Shown here piece after piece: positions 36,024-44,692 of a DNA stretch of 64,000 nt. The notes beneath the pieces were generated by a model, which was not told where the DNA came from, did no database searches, and saw only the letters and a list, made by a program, of their open reading frames with translations. The stretch covers positions 124,001 through 188,000 of the forward strand of contig CAWFBJ010000019.1 in NCBI GenBank assembly GCA_963814055.1, given 5' to 3'. A program made the translations under genes and the position numbers. This stretch comes from AWTP1-13 sp963814055. GTDB lineage: Bacteria; Pseudomonadota; Alphaproteobacteria; Rhizobiales; Hyphomicrobiaceae. Position 1 is the first letter of the stretch. Each line of letters starts with the position of its first letter.

Positions 36024-36695
36024 TCAGCGCCAACGCCCCAGGCTCTGCAGGGCTTGCCAGTTGGCCATGCCGATCACGAGTGCGACCAGCATGAGAAAGA
36101 TGGCGTTCGGGAACGCCCAGTAGGCGAGGCCAGCAGCCACCACGAGCCCGAGGCACGCGACGATGCGGGTGGCCCATTGGCCTCCGATCAACGCGCCGAG
36201 CCAGGCATCGAGCGTATGGCCGCCGTCGAGCGGATAGGCGGGCAGCAGGTTGAAACACAGCAGCAGGAAGTTGCTGTAGGACAGCACGGCGAGCGGCAAC
36301 GCGACCATCGGATTGCCCGCGCCTGCCGCCGCTCCAGCCAGCATGTCCAGGACGAGCCAGAGCAGCAGATTGACTGCCGGTCCCGCCAGGTAGATGGCCG
36401 AGCGAACGAGCGCCGACTTCGGCAGCGATCGCTCGAAGTACGCCACCCCGCCGAGTCCCGTCAGGTCGATATGCGACACGGGCGCGTTGAACAGGCGGCC
36501 GGCAAAGGCGTGGCCGAGCTCGTGCAGGAGTATCGACAGCAGCAGCCCTATGACGATGATGAAACCCGCCGACATCAGCTGCGGGTTGCCGGCCGTGAAG
36601 TAGGGATAGCTGAAGATCAGCAGCACCAGCACGAACATCATGTCGAGATAGATCGGGATGCCCGCGATGCGGCCGATCTCCATGCGTGCGAACAT
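36024..36695 (-). CDS. Site-2 protease family (M50) membrane metalloprotease
   Basis: A 223-residue polytopic membrane protein. The zinc motif HELGH (about residues 58-62) lies in ILLHELGHAFAGRLFNAPVS and the third ligand in FNLLPAYPLDGGHTLDAWLG. About six hydrophobic segments follow the N-terminal GRIAGIPIYLDMMFV. It lacks PDZ and CBS domains, so it is a minimal S2P. Substrates might be anti-sigma factors or signal-peptide remnants, which sequence cannot show. The gene runs away from argG's stop with a 35-bp gap, on the same strand. Confidence 0.92.
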   Translation of the reverse strand: MFARMEIGRIAGIPIYLDMMFVLVLLIFSYPYFTAGNPQLMSAGFIIVIGLLLSILLHELGHAFAGRLFNAPVSHIDLTGLGGVAYFERSLPKSALVRSAIYLAGPAVNLLLWLVLDMLAGAAAGAGNPMVALPLAVLSYSNFLLLCFNLLPAYPLDGGHTLDAWLGALIGGQWATRIVACLGLVVAAGLAYWAFPNAIFLMLVALVIGMANWQALQSLGRWR

Positions 36696-36730
36696 GACAG
36701 GCTTCCTTGTTGACGCTGCGGTTGCGGCGG

Positions 36731-37978
36731 CTAGCTGCCGCGATTGCGCACGGCGAGCGTTCTGAGCCTCAGCGCGTTGAGCCGGATGAAGCCTTCGGCG
36801 TCCTTCTGGTCGTAGGCGCCCTTGTCGTCCTCGAAGGTGACCAGCGCGGACGAATAGAGCGACTTGGGGCTTTCGCGCCCGCTGACGATCACATTGCCCT
36901 TGTAGAGCTTGAGGCGCACCTCGCCCTCCACGTGCTCCTGGCTCTTGTCGATCAGCGCCTGCAGCATTTCCCGCTCGGGTGCAAACCAGAAGCCGTTGTA
37001 GATCAACTCGGCGTAGCGCGGCATCAGCTCGTCCTTGAGGTGCGCGGCACCGCGGTCGAGCGTGATCGATTCCATGGCGCGATGCGCGGCAAGCAGGATC
37101 GTGCCGCCCGGCGTCTCATAGACCCCGCGCGACTTCATGCCGACGAAGCGATTCTCCACCAGGTCGAGGCGGCCGATGCCGTTGTCGTGGCCAAGCGTGT
37201 TCAGCTTGGCGAGCAGGCTGGCCGGCGACAGCTTCTCGCCGTCGACGCTGACGGCATCGCCCTTGGCGAAGCCGACGGTGACCTCGGTAACGGCATCCGG
37301 CGCGGCCATCGGCGAGACCGTGCGCTGGTAGACATACGGGGGTGGATCGATGGCAGGATCCTCCAGCACCTTGCCTTCGGAGGAGGAGTGCAGAAGGTTG
37401 GCGTCGACCGAGAAGGGGGCCTCACCGCGCTTGTCCTTGGCGACCGGGATCTGGTGCTTCTCGGCAAATTCGATCAGCTGCTCGCGGCTCTTGAAGGCCC
37501 ACTCCCGCCAAGGCGCAATGATCTTGATGGACGGCTCCAGCGCATAGTAGCTGAGCTCGAAGCGGACCTGGTCGTTGCCCTTGCCCGTGGCGCCATGGCA
37601 GACGGCGTCGGCACCGGTCTGCCGGGCGATCTCGATCTGTTTCTTGGCAATGAGCGGACGGGCGATCGAGGTTCCGAGCAGATAGACGCCCTCGTAGACG
37701 GCGTTGGCGCGGAACATCGGGAACACGTAGTCCCTGACGAACTCCTCGCGCAGGTCTTCAACGAAAATATTCTCCTTCTTGATGCCCAACAGCTCGGCTT
37801 TGCGCCGGGCGGGTTCCAGTTCCTCGCCCTGACCGAGATCGGCAGTGAAGGTCACGACCTCGCAACCGTAGGTCTCCTGCAGCCATTTCAGGATGATCGA
37901 CGTGTCCAATCCGCCCGAGTAGGCGAGGACGGCTTTTTTCACCTTGCTCGCGGCGCCGGTGGCGGGCATGAAACTCAC
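36731..37978 (-). CDS. argG: Argininosuccinate synthase
   Basis: ATP-dependent ligation of citrulline and aspartate in arginine synthesis. 415 residues. The N-terminal PP-loop is LAYSGGLDTS (residues 18-27); LLGTSIARPLIAKKQIEIAR, CHGATGKGNDQVRFELSYYA and HDNGIGRLDLVENRFVGMKS are family hallmarks. Length is slightly above the common 400 because of a short N-terminal extension before VKKAVLAYSGG. No other arg gene is in the window. Confidence 0.98.
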   Translation of the reverse strand: MSFMPATGAASKVKKAVLAYSGGLDTSIILKWLQETYGCEVVTFTADLGQGEELEPARRKAELLGIKKENIFVEDLREEFVRDYVFPMFRANAVYEGVYLLGTSIARPLIAKKQIEIARQTGADAVCHGATGKGNDQVRFELSYYALEPSIKIIAPWREWAFKSREQLIEFAEKHQIPVAKDKRGEAPFSVDANLLHSSSEGKVLEDPAIDPPPYVYQRTVSPMAAPDAVTEVTVGFAKGDAVSVDGEKLSPASLLAKLNTLGHDNGIGRLDLVENRFVGMKSRGVYETPGGTILLAAHRAMESITLDRGAAHLKDELMPRYAELIYNGFWFAPEREMLQALIDKSQEHVEGEVRLKLYKGNVIVSGRESPKSLYSSALVTFEDDKGAYDQKDAEGFIRLNALRLRTLAVRNRGS

Positions 37979-38185
37979 CTCGTTGAAGTCGCGAAAGTGC
38001 GCGCACTATAGGCACAGCAAGCGCGGCTGCAAGCGTGCTTGCTGCCAGCGTGTCCGTCAGGGCTTTGAACCACCACGCCCTTCCCAGCGACAAAACCGGC
38101 AGGTGTCGCATGCCGCGGCTCCGCGGCTGTCCGCACGAGCGGTCTGCCGACCTCAGAAACGTCCTCGGATCGGAAGGAGACGCCA

Positions 38186-38401
38186 ATGCTGCGTTTTGCA
38201 GGAATACTTGCAGCCGTTCTCATGAGCACCGCGCTTGTTGCCAATGGTGCCTTGGCTCAGCAGATCAAAGCCAAGCCCGGCATGTCTATGATCGGCAAGG
38301 GCTCGTGTTGCGCCAGAGTGAACGGGGTGTGCATTTCCACCTGCAACAAGAGCGGCGGCTGTACGGGTAAAGCCGATTGCACCGTCCTGAAGGCGAAATA
38401 A
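38186..38401 (+). CDS. Tiny secreted cysteine-rich protein
   Basis: A 71-residue precursor. The signal peptide (LRFAGILAAVLMSTALVANG) probably cleaves after ALA. The mature peptide of about 47 residues has six cysteines in GKGSCCARVNGVCISTCNKS and GGCTGKADCTVLK, an even number suggesting three disulfides. The start ATG 38186 has a purine-rich site (cggaaggagac) upstream. No family recognised. It could be a metal-binding or structural periplasmic peptide. It is the first of two small Cys-containing secreted proteins here. Confidence 0.72.
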   Translation: MLRFAGILAAVLMSTALVANGALAQQIKAKPGMSMIGKGSCCARVNGVCISTCNKSGGCTGKADCTVLKAK

Positions 38402-38630
38402 TCAGGTGGCGGCCGGTTGCATGGCGGTGCGGCCGGCCGCCGGTCTTTGAGCCAACGTGCAAGCGCTCGGCAGCTTGCGGTCATGCTTATGCGGCGCTAG
38501 GGAAGCTCAGCAGCGCTCTGGTGGAGGGTGCAATAATGCCGAGGCTGCGTGCGCCCCCTGGAGGGCATCACGAAAGTCATTCCGGGGACGTCCGTTTGCA
38601 TGATAAGATTGGTCCCTCAAGCTTGGGGAA

Positions 38631-38897
38631 ATGCCAATGAAATTTAGCAATTACTTCTTGAAGGGTCTGGGTGCCGTGGCTGCCGTCGGCCTGTTCTTGA
38701 CGTTCGGTCTGGACGCTTCGGCGCAGGACACGATGAAAAAAACTCCGGCGCCAAAAGCAAAGGCGGCCAAGCCTGCATCAGCCTGCAAAGGTCTGGAGGA
38801 GGCAGCCTGCAAGGGAAAGACGGCGGAGTGCGCTTGGATCGCTCCCAAGACCGGGAAGCAGAAGCCCTACTGCCGCGCCAAGCCGGCGAAGAAATAG
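38631..38897 (+). CDS. Small secreted protein with four cysteines
   Basis: An 88-residue precursor; the start is ATG 38631 or 38637. The signal peptide (LGAVAAVGLFLTFGLDASA) is followed by a Lys/Ala/Pro linker (MKKTPAPKAKAAKPA). The compact domain contains four cysteines in ACKGLEEAACKGKTAECAWI and KPYCRAKPAKK. From memory the 'ACKGLEE..C....C.W' pattern recurs in small alphaproteobacterial proteins of unknown function. The basic tail suggests an anionic partner such as the envelope. Confidence 0.72.
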   Translation: MPMKFSNYFLKGLGAVAAVGLFLTFGLDASAQDTMKKTPAPKAKAAKPASACKGLEEAACKGKTAECAWIAPKTGKQKPYCRAKPAKK

Positions 38898-38961
38898 GTC
38901 GCGCCCGTTGATCGGCGCGCGCAATGCGGCTGCTGCGAAGCGCGCCTGCTAAAGGCGTGCG

Positions 38962-39234
38962 TCAGGAGATGATGACCTGCGCGACCGCGTGCCCACCTGA
39001 CGAGCGATAACTGGCATAGGCTGAATCTGACGGCGGCTCGGCGGACGTCGGAGGCTCTTGGATTTGTGCCGCCGGTCCCGAGATTGCCGCGGGCGAATGG
39101 AGCATCATCCGCGACCAGAACGACATGCCCTGCAGCATGGATGTGCTCGCAGCGCGCGCGGTGGCGAACGCGCAGGCACGCATCATCTCGGCGGTAGCTT
39201 CGGCAAGTTGAGACTGGGATTTGATATCGAGCAT
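38962..39234 (-). CDS. Short phasin-like hypothetical protein
   Basis: About 90 residues from ATG 39234 (MLDIKSQSQLAEATAEMMRA). The N-terminal amphipathic helix with ATARAASTSMLQGMSFWSRM resembles short phasin-like proteins (polyhydroxyalkanoate granule or stress-associated helices). The tail is Ser/Pro-rich with no further motif. The upstream part of the open frame has many cysteines and no similarity, so I reject it. Assignment is by helix pattern only. Confidence 0.5.
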   Translation of the reverse strand: MLDIKSQSQLAEATAEMMRACAFATARAASTSMLQGMSFWSRMMLHSPAAISGPAAQIQEPPTSAEPPSDSAYASYRSSGGHAVAQVIIS

Positions 39235-39417
39235 GGCCGGCGATCCTTCCAATCCGCAGATTCGGCTGTGTCTGGGCGAGAGGCTTTGGCCTACTAAGTG
39301 AGATATCGTATCCCGTTTGCCGCAACGCAACAAGAATTTTGACGCGACGCAACACGAAATGGTTAGGAGCGCCCGCCAGGGCTCGCTGTTCGCACGCAAG
39401 ACTTACGAATATTGCGC

Positions 39418-39903
39418 CTAATGGGGCGCTGCTGCGGAAGCGGTCTTGGCAGACCGCTCAGGCTCGCGCGGAGGGGTGGCGTGGCCGGTCACGTAACGGC
39501 CCGAGAACAGCCAGTAGACCAAACCGCCTGCAAGGCCAGCCGTCAGAAAGGCCGTCAGCGCGTAGTTGTGAAGGATCGTCGCCTGCCCCGGCGTTTCGGT
39601 GACGTGCTGCAGGAGAAAGCCAAGCGCAGCGACAGCAATGCCCAGGATCGCGTAGTAGCCCAAGCTGGAGATACCGCGGCGTTCCGCGAAGAAGACGCCG
39701 ATCAGCGCGGGAAGTGCGGCAAATGCTGCAACGTGGGGCGTTACCACAAGGGCAAAAAGGCCGGCTTCGGTGGCGCGGTCGGCGCCCATACCGGAGGGCA
39801 AGCTAGCAAGCTCCGCCGGCGTGTAGACGAACAGAACGAGCGTAGCCGCGGCCGCAAGGCAGGCCAGGGCAAACCCGAAGAGAACTCGAATGACGCGCAT
39901 CAT
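39418..39903 (-). CDS. Hypothetical four-helix membrane protein (paralogue of 39993)
   Basis: 161 residues with four hydrophobic segments: VLFGFALACLAAAATLVLFV, LFALVVTPHVAAFAALPALI, YYAILGIAVAALGFLLQHV and a last one ending GLAGGLVYWLFSGRYVTG. The ending closely resembles GFAGGFVYWLLAGRNA of the next minus-strand gene, so the two are probably paralogues. Function unknown. Start ATG 39903 or 39900. Confidence 0.75.
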   Translation of the reverse strand: MMRVIRVLFGFALACLAAAATLVLFVYTPAELASLPSGMGADRATEAGLFALVVTPHVAAFAALPALIGVFFAERRGISSLGYYAILGIAVAALGFLLQHVTETPGQATILHNYALTAFLTAGLAGGLVYWLFSGRYVTGHATPPREPERSAKTASAAAPH

Positions 39904-39992
39904 ATTCTCCGCCGGGGCCTAATTCAGACTGTTAGCTTACCGGCGCTTCACCCGGATACTCAATGGTGTTTTTTTGGGGGCTCTGCCATTGA

Positions 39993-40415
39993 TCAGGCAT
40001 TCCGCCCCGCGAGCAGCCAGTAGACGAAGCCGCCGGCGAAGCCTGCAGTGGCCAGCACCTGCCACACCACGGGCGAGAGATCGAGCACCGTCAGCGGCTG
40101 ACTGAGGCGGGACATCAACGGCACCAGGGCCAGGGCCGCGCCCCCACCGACGACGTAGTAGAGCGAGCCGCGAATGCGCGCCACCTCGCCGATGATCACC
40201 AGCAGCAGGGCCGGCAGCAACGCCTGCACGGAAATGAACGAAGAGGCCAGCCGCAGCAGATCGAAGCCCGCATTGAGCGTGACCTCATCGGGTCCGCGTC
40301 CGGTGACGGCCTGGACGATGCGCTCCTGGCCGAGGGAGAGAATGACAAATACTGTCACGGCCGCTGCCAGCAGGAAGGCAATCGGCAGCCACAGGATACG
40401 CCCGACGGCCCGCAT
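39993..40415 (-). CDS. Hypothetical four-helix membrane protein (paralogue of 39418)
   Basis: 140 residues from ATG 40415 (MRAVGRILWLPIAFLLAAAV). Hydrophobic segments include SVQALLPALLLVIIGEVA and YYVVGGGAALALVPLMSRL, with the C-terminal GFAGGFVYWLLAGRNA. The ATG overlaps the rlmN stop as TGATG, implying translational coupling to rlmN. In the longer open frame upstream the sequence is antisense-like shadow of rlmN. Function unknown. Confidence 0.77.
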   Translation of the reverse strand: MRAVGRILWLPIAFLLAAAVTVFVILSLGQERIVQAVTGRGPDEVTLNAGFDLLRLASSFISVQALLPALLLVIIGEVARIRGSLYYVVGGGAALALVPLMSRLSQPLTVLDLSPVVWQVLATAGFAGGFVYWLLAGRNA

Positions 40416-41617
40416 CACACCGCTCCCGTATCGGCGCCGACGGCGAGAATGCGCTCCCGCGCCGTCAACTTGAGGCTTTCGGACTTGAGCTGTCCGCAGG
40501 CGGCCATGATGTCCCTGCCGCGCGGCATCCGTACGGGACTCGCATAGCCCGCCTGGTTGATGACCTCGGCGAACTTCTCGATCTGCTCCCAGTCCGAGCA
40601 TTCGTAGGCGGTGCCGGGCCAGGGATTGAACGGGATCAGGTTGATCTTGGCTGGAATGCCGCCCAGCAGGCGCACCAGCGCCTTGGCCTCGGCCAAGCTG
40701 TCGTTGACGCCTTTCAGCATGACGTATTCGAAAGTGATGCGGCGCGCGTTGGAGAGGCCCGGATAGGCGCGGCACGCGGTCATCAGTTCGGCGATCGGAT
40801 ACTTCTTGTTGATCGGGACCAGCTTGTCGCGCAACCCGTCGCGGGTGGCATGCAGCGAAATGGCCAGCATGGTGCCGGCCTCGGCGCCCCAGCGCGGGAT
40901 CTCCGGCACTACGCCGCTGGTGGAGAGCGTGATGCGCCGCTTCGACATGGCGAGGCCGTCGCCATCGGCGGCGATGGCCATGGCATCCCGTACGCTGTCG
41001 AAATTATAGAGCGGCTCGCCCATGCCCATCAGCACGACGTTGGTGATCTTGCGTTCCGTATCGGGGATCAGGCGGCCGTCGGCGGGCGGCGCCGCGCCGG
41101 GCCAGTCGCCGATGCGATCCCGCGCCAGCAGAATCTGGCCCACGATCTCTTCCGGCTCGAGGTTGCGTACCAGGCGCTGCGTACCGGTGTGGCAGAACGT
41201 GCAGGTGAGCGTGCAGCCGACCTGGCTGGAAATGCACAGCGTGCCGCGATCGTATTCGGGGATGTAGACCGTCTCGATCTCGGGCGCGCGCGCCTCATGG
41301 CCGCGCTTGGCAAGACGCATGAGCCATTTGCGCGTGCCGTCGGTGGAGACCTGCTCGGCAGCGATCTTGGGGCGGTCGAGGGTGTAGGAGTGGGCGAGCG
41401 TGGCGCGCAGGTCCTTGGAGACGTCGGACATCTGGTCGAACGATGTCGCGCCGCGGGCATAGATCCAGCTCCAGAGCTGGCCGACCCGCATGCGCACCTG
41501 TTTATCGGGCACGCCGATGGCGCCCAGCGCAGCCGCCAGCCCTTCGCGGCCGAGACCGGCGAGCGAGGGCAGGTCAGCAGCGTGCTGCGGAGGGCGAACG
41601 TCGAGGACGGTACTCAT
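40415..41617 (-). CDS. rlmN: Dual-specificity 23S rRNA/tRNA adenine-C2 methyltransferase
   Basis: Radical-SAM enzyme that methylates A2503 of 23S rRNA and A37 of some tRNAs. About 400 residues from ATG 41617 (MSTVLDVRPPQHAADLPSL). The radical-SAM cluster is CTLTCTFCHTGTQ, followed by GMGEPLYNFDSVRDAM, STSGVVPEIPRWG and SLHATRDGLRDKLVPINKKY. The C-terminal PRGRDIMAACGQL contains the methyl-carrying Cys. N-terminal HhH-like QLWSWIYARGATSFDQMSD is present. The longer open frame to 41749 reads into the parS-containing gap and is not used. Confidence 0.97.
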   Translation of the reverse strand: MSTVLDVRPPQHAADLPSLAGLGREGLAAALGAIGVPDKQVRMRVGQLWSWIYARGATSFDQMSDVSKDLRATLAHSYTLDRPKIAAEQVSTDGTRKWLMRLAKRGHEARAPEIETVYIPEYDRGTLCISSQVGCTLTCTFCHTGTQRLVRNLEPEEIVGQILLARDRIGDWPGAAPPADGRLIPDTERKITNVVLMGMGEPLYNFDSVRDAMAIAADGDGLAMSKRRITLSTSGVVPEIPRWGAEAGTMLAISLHATRDGLRDKLVPINKKYPIAELMTACRAYPGLSNARRITFEYVMLKGVNDSLAEAKALVRLLGGIPAKINLIPFNPWPGTAYECSDWEQIEKFAEVINQAGYASPVRMPRGRDIMAACGQLKSESLKLTARERILAVGADTGAV

Positions 41618-41767
41618 GGGGCCGGGCCGATTGAATCGCTGCCTATGTAGCGAGGAACGGGGGCGACCGGAAGGCCGCTCCGGCGCTCGGATGGCGGCAG
41701 CGACACCGAGCCCGCCTGCATTCTCAAGGGAGAGGCGTGGTGCCCGCACCGAGGCGTCCGGGGGGAA

Positions 41768-41783
41768 TGTTTCACGTGAAACA
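41768..41783. other. parS centromere site (perfect)
   Basis: TGTTTCACGTGAAACA, identical to the copy at 17475-17490, lies between the rlmN start and the end of the DUF5996 gene. It falls outside all accepted coding regions, as expected for a ParB nucleation site. Confidence 0.93.
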
Positions 41784-41830
41784 ATGGGTTATGGTTAATG
41801 GCGCACGAGGCGAGAAGCATCGCCGGGTGT

Positions 41831-42766
41831 TCAGACCGGCCGGGGCACGCCGATGCGACCGCGCGTGCAGTCCAGCGAATTTCGCTCCCAGTTGCCCAGA
41901 CGCGCGGCTGCGTCGTAGGCCGTATCGAGAAATCCCAGCAGGGTTTGATCGGGGTCTGCCGCGGTTCTCACGGCGTCGTAGGGCAGAATGAACTCTCCCG
42001 CGCCTTCATGAAAGAAAGCCGCATCTGGCGCAACGCGCTGCGCCGAGAAGCCTCGCGGAGCCGGATAGGCGTACGAATAGAACGCCGGATAATCGACCGG
42101 GCCGCCGCCCGGCCAAAATCCCGCCGAACTCACTTCATGCGAATAGGCTTCGCGCGTTATGGCATCGGGCAGGCCTGGGATGCCGCCGGGATGCAGAGGT
42201 GCTGCGCGACCAGAAAAACGCGTCACCGCCAGATCGAAACTGCCCCAGAAGAGATGGACGGGACTGACCTTGCCGAGAAAACCCGTGCGGAATTCTTTGA
42301 AAAGGCGATCGGCCTGGACCAGTGCGCGCCAAAACCGGTTCACCGCATCGGCGTCGTAAGACGCATGGGCCGTGTCTTTGGTGAATGGAATTGGGTCGCT
42401 GACTTCATTCGGTACGCCATGGAAGCCCGTGCGCACGCCGAGGGCATCGGTCAGTGCGACGAACCGGCGATGAAATTCCGCCACCGTCATCGGCTCCAGC
42501 GCGAAGGTCCTCGTGGATCCGCTACTCGCGCTGCCAAAAAACTTGTGGTCGACGAAATCGAAATCGAATTGCACGCTCCCGTCTTCGGTCGAAATGGGCG
42601 AGGTCGTCAGGCCGCGTGCGGTGACATAGAGCGTTGCGTGCCACGAATGGTTCAGCCAAGGCGTCCGCGCGAGTCGATACTTGCCTACGATCTGCGTCCA
42701 CAGATGCAACGTCGCGCAGCTGTCCTTCCAGGGCGCGAAGGGGATGGCGGGCCATGGTTCGGTCAT
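41831..42766 (-). CDS. DUF5996 family protein
   Basis: A 311-residue cytoplasmic protein. The N-terminus WPAIPFAPWKDSCATLHLWT, with QIVGKYRLARTPWLNHSWHA and LYVTARGLTTSPISTEDGSV, is the conserved core of this family. Later conserved blocks are VHLFWGSFDLAVTRFSGR and GFWPGGGPVDYPAFYSYAYP. Biochemical role unknown. It is the downstream neighbour of hslU on the same strand, 79 bp away. Confidence 0.88.
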   Translation of the reverse strand: MTEPWPAIPFAPWKDSCATLHLWTQIVGKYRLARTPWLNHSWHATLYVTARGLTTSPISTEDGSVQFDFDFVDHKFFGSASSGSTRTFALEPMTVAEFHRRFVALTDALGVRTGFHGVPNEVSDPIPFTKDTAHASYDADAVNRFWRALVQADRLFKEFRTGFLGKVSPVHLFWGSFDLAVTRFSGRAAPLHPGGIPGLPDAITREAYSHEVSSAGFWPGGGPVDYPAFYSYAYPAPRGFSAQRVAPDAAFFHEGAGEFILPYDAVRTAADPDQTLLGFLDTAYDAAARLGNWERNSLDCTRGRIGVPRPV

Positions 42767-42845
42767 GTCTTGTGGCTTTCGGCAGCGCTGTGCGCATGAA
42801 CTCGGGCACGCCAGCCTCTAGGCTCGGCCCAAAGATCTGACCACC

Positions 42846-44150
42846 CTACAAAATGAACTTGCTCAGATCCGCGTTCTTGGCGAGGTCGCCGATGCGCCCT
42901 TGCACGTAGGCTGCATCGATTGAGATGCTCTCGCCGCCCTTGTCGGTAGCATCGAACGAAATCTCGTCGAGCACGCGCTCCATTACCGTCTGCAACCGCC
43001 GCGCGCCGATGTTCTCCACCGTCGAGTTCACCTGCGCGGCGATGTCGGCCAGCGCATCGATGGCGTCGTCGGCGAATTTGAGCGTGACGTTCTCCGTTTT
43101 CATCAGCGCCACGTATTGCTTGATCAGGCTCGCCTCCGGCTCCACCAGGATGCGCCGCAAATCCGCGGTCGTCAGGGGCTTCAACTCCACGCGGATCGGC
43201 AGCCGGCCCTGCAGCTCGGGCAGCAAGTCCGACGGCTTGGCCTGGTGGAAGGCGCCCGAGGCGATGAACAGCACGTGGTCGGTCTTCACCGGACCGTACT
43301 TGGTGGAGACGGTGGTGCCCTCGATCAGCGGCAGCAGGTCGCGCTGCACGCCCTCGCGGGAAACGTCGGCGCCGATGCGGCCGCCTTCGGAGCGCGAGCA
43401 AACCTTGTCGATTTCGTCCAGGAACACGATGCCGTCGTTCTCGACGCTGCGGATGGCGTCGCCGACGAGCTGATCCTGGTCGAGCAGCTTGTCGCTCTCC
43501 TGCGCCACCAGGACGTCGTAGGCTTTGCCCACGGTCATCCGGCTCGGCTTCATGCGCTGGCCGAACGCTTTGCCCAGCATTTCGTTGAGATTGATCATGC
43601 CGACCTGGCCGCCCGGGATGTCGAAGGACGGCAGCTGCGGGCCGGCGTCCGCCACTTGGATCTCGATCTCCTTGTCATTGAGCTCGTTGGCCCTGAGCCG
43701 CTTGCGGAAATCCTCGCGCGTCGCCTGGCGGGACTCGGGGCCGACCAGGGCGTCGAGCACCCGCTCCTCGGCGTTCTTCTCGGCCTGCGCCTTCACTTCC
43801 TTGCGCTTGGTCTCGCGCATCAACCCAATGCCGACTTCGACGAGATCGCGCACTATGGAGTCAACATCGCGGCCGACGTAGCCGACCTCGGTGAACTTGG
43901 TTGCCTCCACCTTGATGAAGGGTGCGCCGGCAAGCCGGGCCAGCCGGCGCGAAATCTCGGTCTTGCCGCAGCCGGTCGGGCCGATCATCAGGATGTTCTT
44001 GGGCAGCACCTCTTCCTTGAGGTCATCGGCCAGCTGCTGCCGCCGCCAGCGGTTGCGCAAGGCGATGGCCACCGCCCGCTTGGCGTCCTTCTGGCCGACG
44101 ATGAAGCGGTCGAGTTCGGAGACGATCTCGCGGGGGGAGAAGCTGGTCAT
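42846..44150 (-). CDS. hslU: ATP-dependent protease ATPase subunit HslU
   Basis: The hexameric AAA+ unfoldase that feeds HslV. 434 residues. Walker A is MIGPTGCGKTEISRR near residue 57, with EATKFTEVGYVGRDVDSIVR, Walker B GIVFLDEIDKV and sensor region ELQGRLPIRVELKPLT. The C-terminal hook DLAKNADLSKFIL, which docks into HslV, is intact. The ATG overlaps the acetyltransferase stop as ATGA. Set: hslV - GNAT - hslU. Confidence 0.98.
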   Translation of the reverse strand: MTSFSPREIVSELDRFIVGQKDAKRAVAIALRNRWRRQQLADDLKEEVLPKNILMIGPTGCGKTEISRRLARLAGAPFIKVEATKFTEVGYVGRDVDSIVRDLVEVGIGLMRETKRKEVKAQAEKNAEERVLDALVGPESRQATREDFRKRLRANELNDKEIEIQVADAGPQLPSFDIPGGQVGMINLNEMLGKAFGQRMKPSRMTVGKAYDVLVAQESDKLLDQDQLVGDAIRSVENDGIVFLDEIDKVCSRSEGGRIGADVSREGVQRDLLPLIEGTTVSTKYGPVKTDHVLFIASGAFHQAKPSDLLPELQGRLPIRVELKPLTTADLRRILVEPEASLIKQYVALMKTENVTLKFADDAIDALADIAAQVNSTVENIGARRLQTVMERVLDEISFDATDKGGESISIDAAYVQGRIGDLAKNADLSKFIL

Positions 44151-44692
44151 CGGTCTGGATCGTTTTCTTTCGGTTCGTACTGCATGATGAGCGTGCCGCC
44201 GGTCCGGTCAAGCAGCCTTGGAATGGCACGGAACCCGGCTCTTTCATAGGCGCGCACGGCACGCCTGTTCTCCGGGTCGGGGTCGATGACGATCGTCCGG
44301 TATCCTTGCCTGACCAGGCGCTGTGCAAACGCGCGCAGGACCCCGGAGCCAATTCCCTGCGCCAGCTTGCCGGGATCGCCGATCGACAGGTCGACACCGA
44401 CCGCGTCGGACGGCAACTCGGCGAGCCAAGGATAGTCGGCAATCCAGGTTGCGTTCTGGTGATCGCCGATGAACCAGTACTGGATGTAGCCCATCGGTTC
44501 GCCATCGACCGAGAAGATGAACGGCCGTGTCGTGTCGCGGCCCTCGATCATGTCGCGGATGTAGCCAAGTTCCGTCTCCGGCTCGCCCCACCACGCCCGC
44601 ACATGCGGCATCCCCAGCCACCGCCGCATCAGCGGCAGATCGGCTGCCGACATGGGGTGGAAGTCATAGCTGGCCGCGCCGGCGTCACGCAC
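44147..44692 (-). CDS. GNAT acetyltransferase, aminoglycoside 6'-N-acetyltransferase-like
   Basis: 181 residues from GTG 44692, which overlaps the hslV stop; ATG 44653 (MSAADLPLMRRWL) is an alternative. Core features are MRRWLGMPHVRAWWGEPE, GEPMGYIQYWFIGDH, the acetyl-CoA motif LAQGIGSGVLRAFAQRLV and DPDPENRRAVRAYERAGFRA. This layout resembles AAC(6')-type and siderophore acetyltransferases. It is embedded between hslV and hslU with overlapping stops and starts, so it is a stable chromosomal gene rather than a mobile resistance cassette; resistance is not implied. Confidence 0.88.
   Translation of the reverse strand: MRDAGAASYDFHPMSAADLPLMRRWLGMPHVRAWWGEPETELGYIRDMIEGRDTTRPFIFSVDGEPMGYIQYWFIGDHQNATWIADYPWLAELPSDAVGVDLSIGDPGKLAQGIGSGVLRAFAQRLVRQGYRTIVIDPDPENRRAVRAYERAGFRAIPRLLDRTGGTLIMQYEPKENDPDR

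Noticed and set aside
36707..38011. 434-codon plus-strand open frame
   Set aside because: Antisense shadow of argG; no family features of its own.
44147..44692. Acquired aminoglycoside-resistance gene
   Set aside because: The gene is translationally coupled inside the hslUV locus, with no mobile-element signs; only family resemblance exists.
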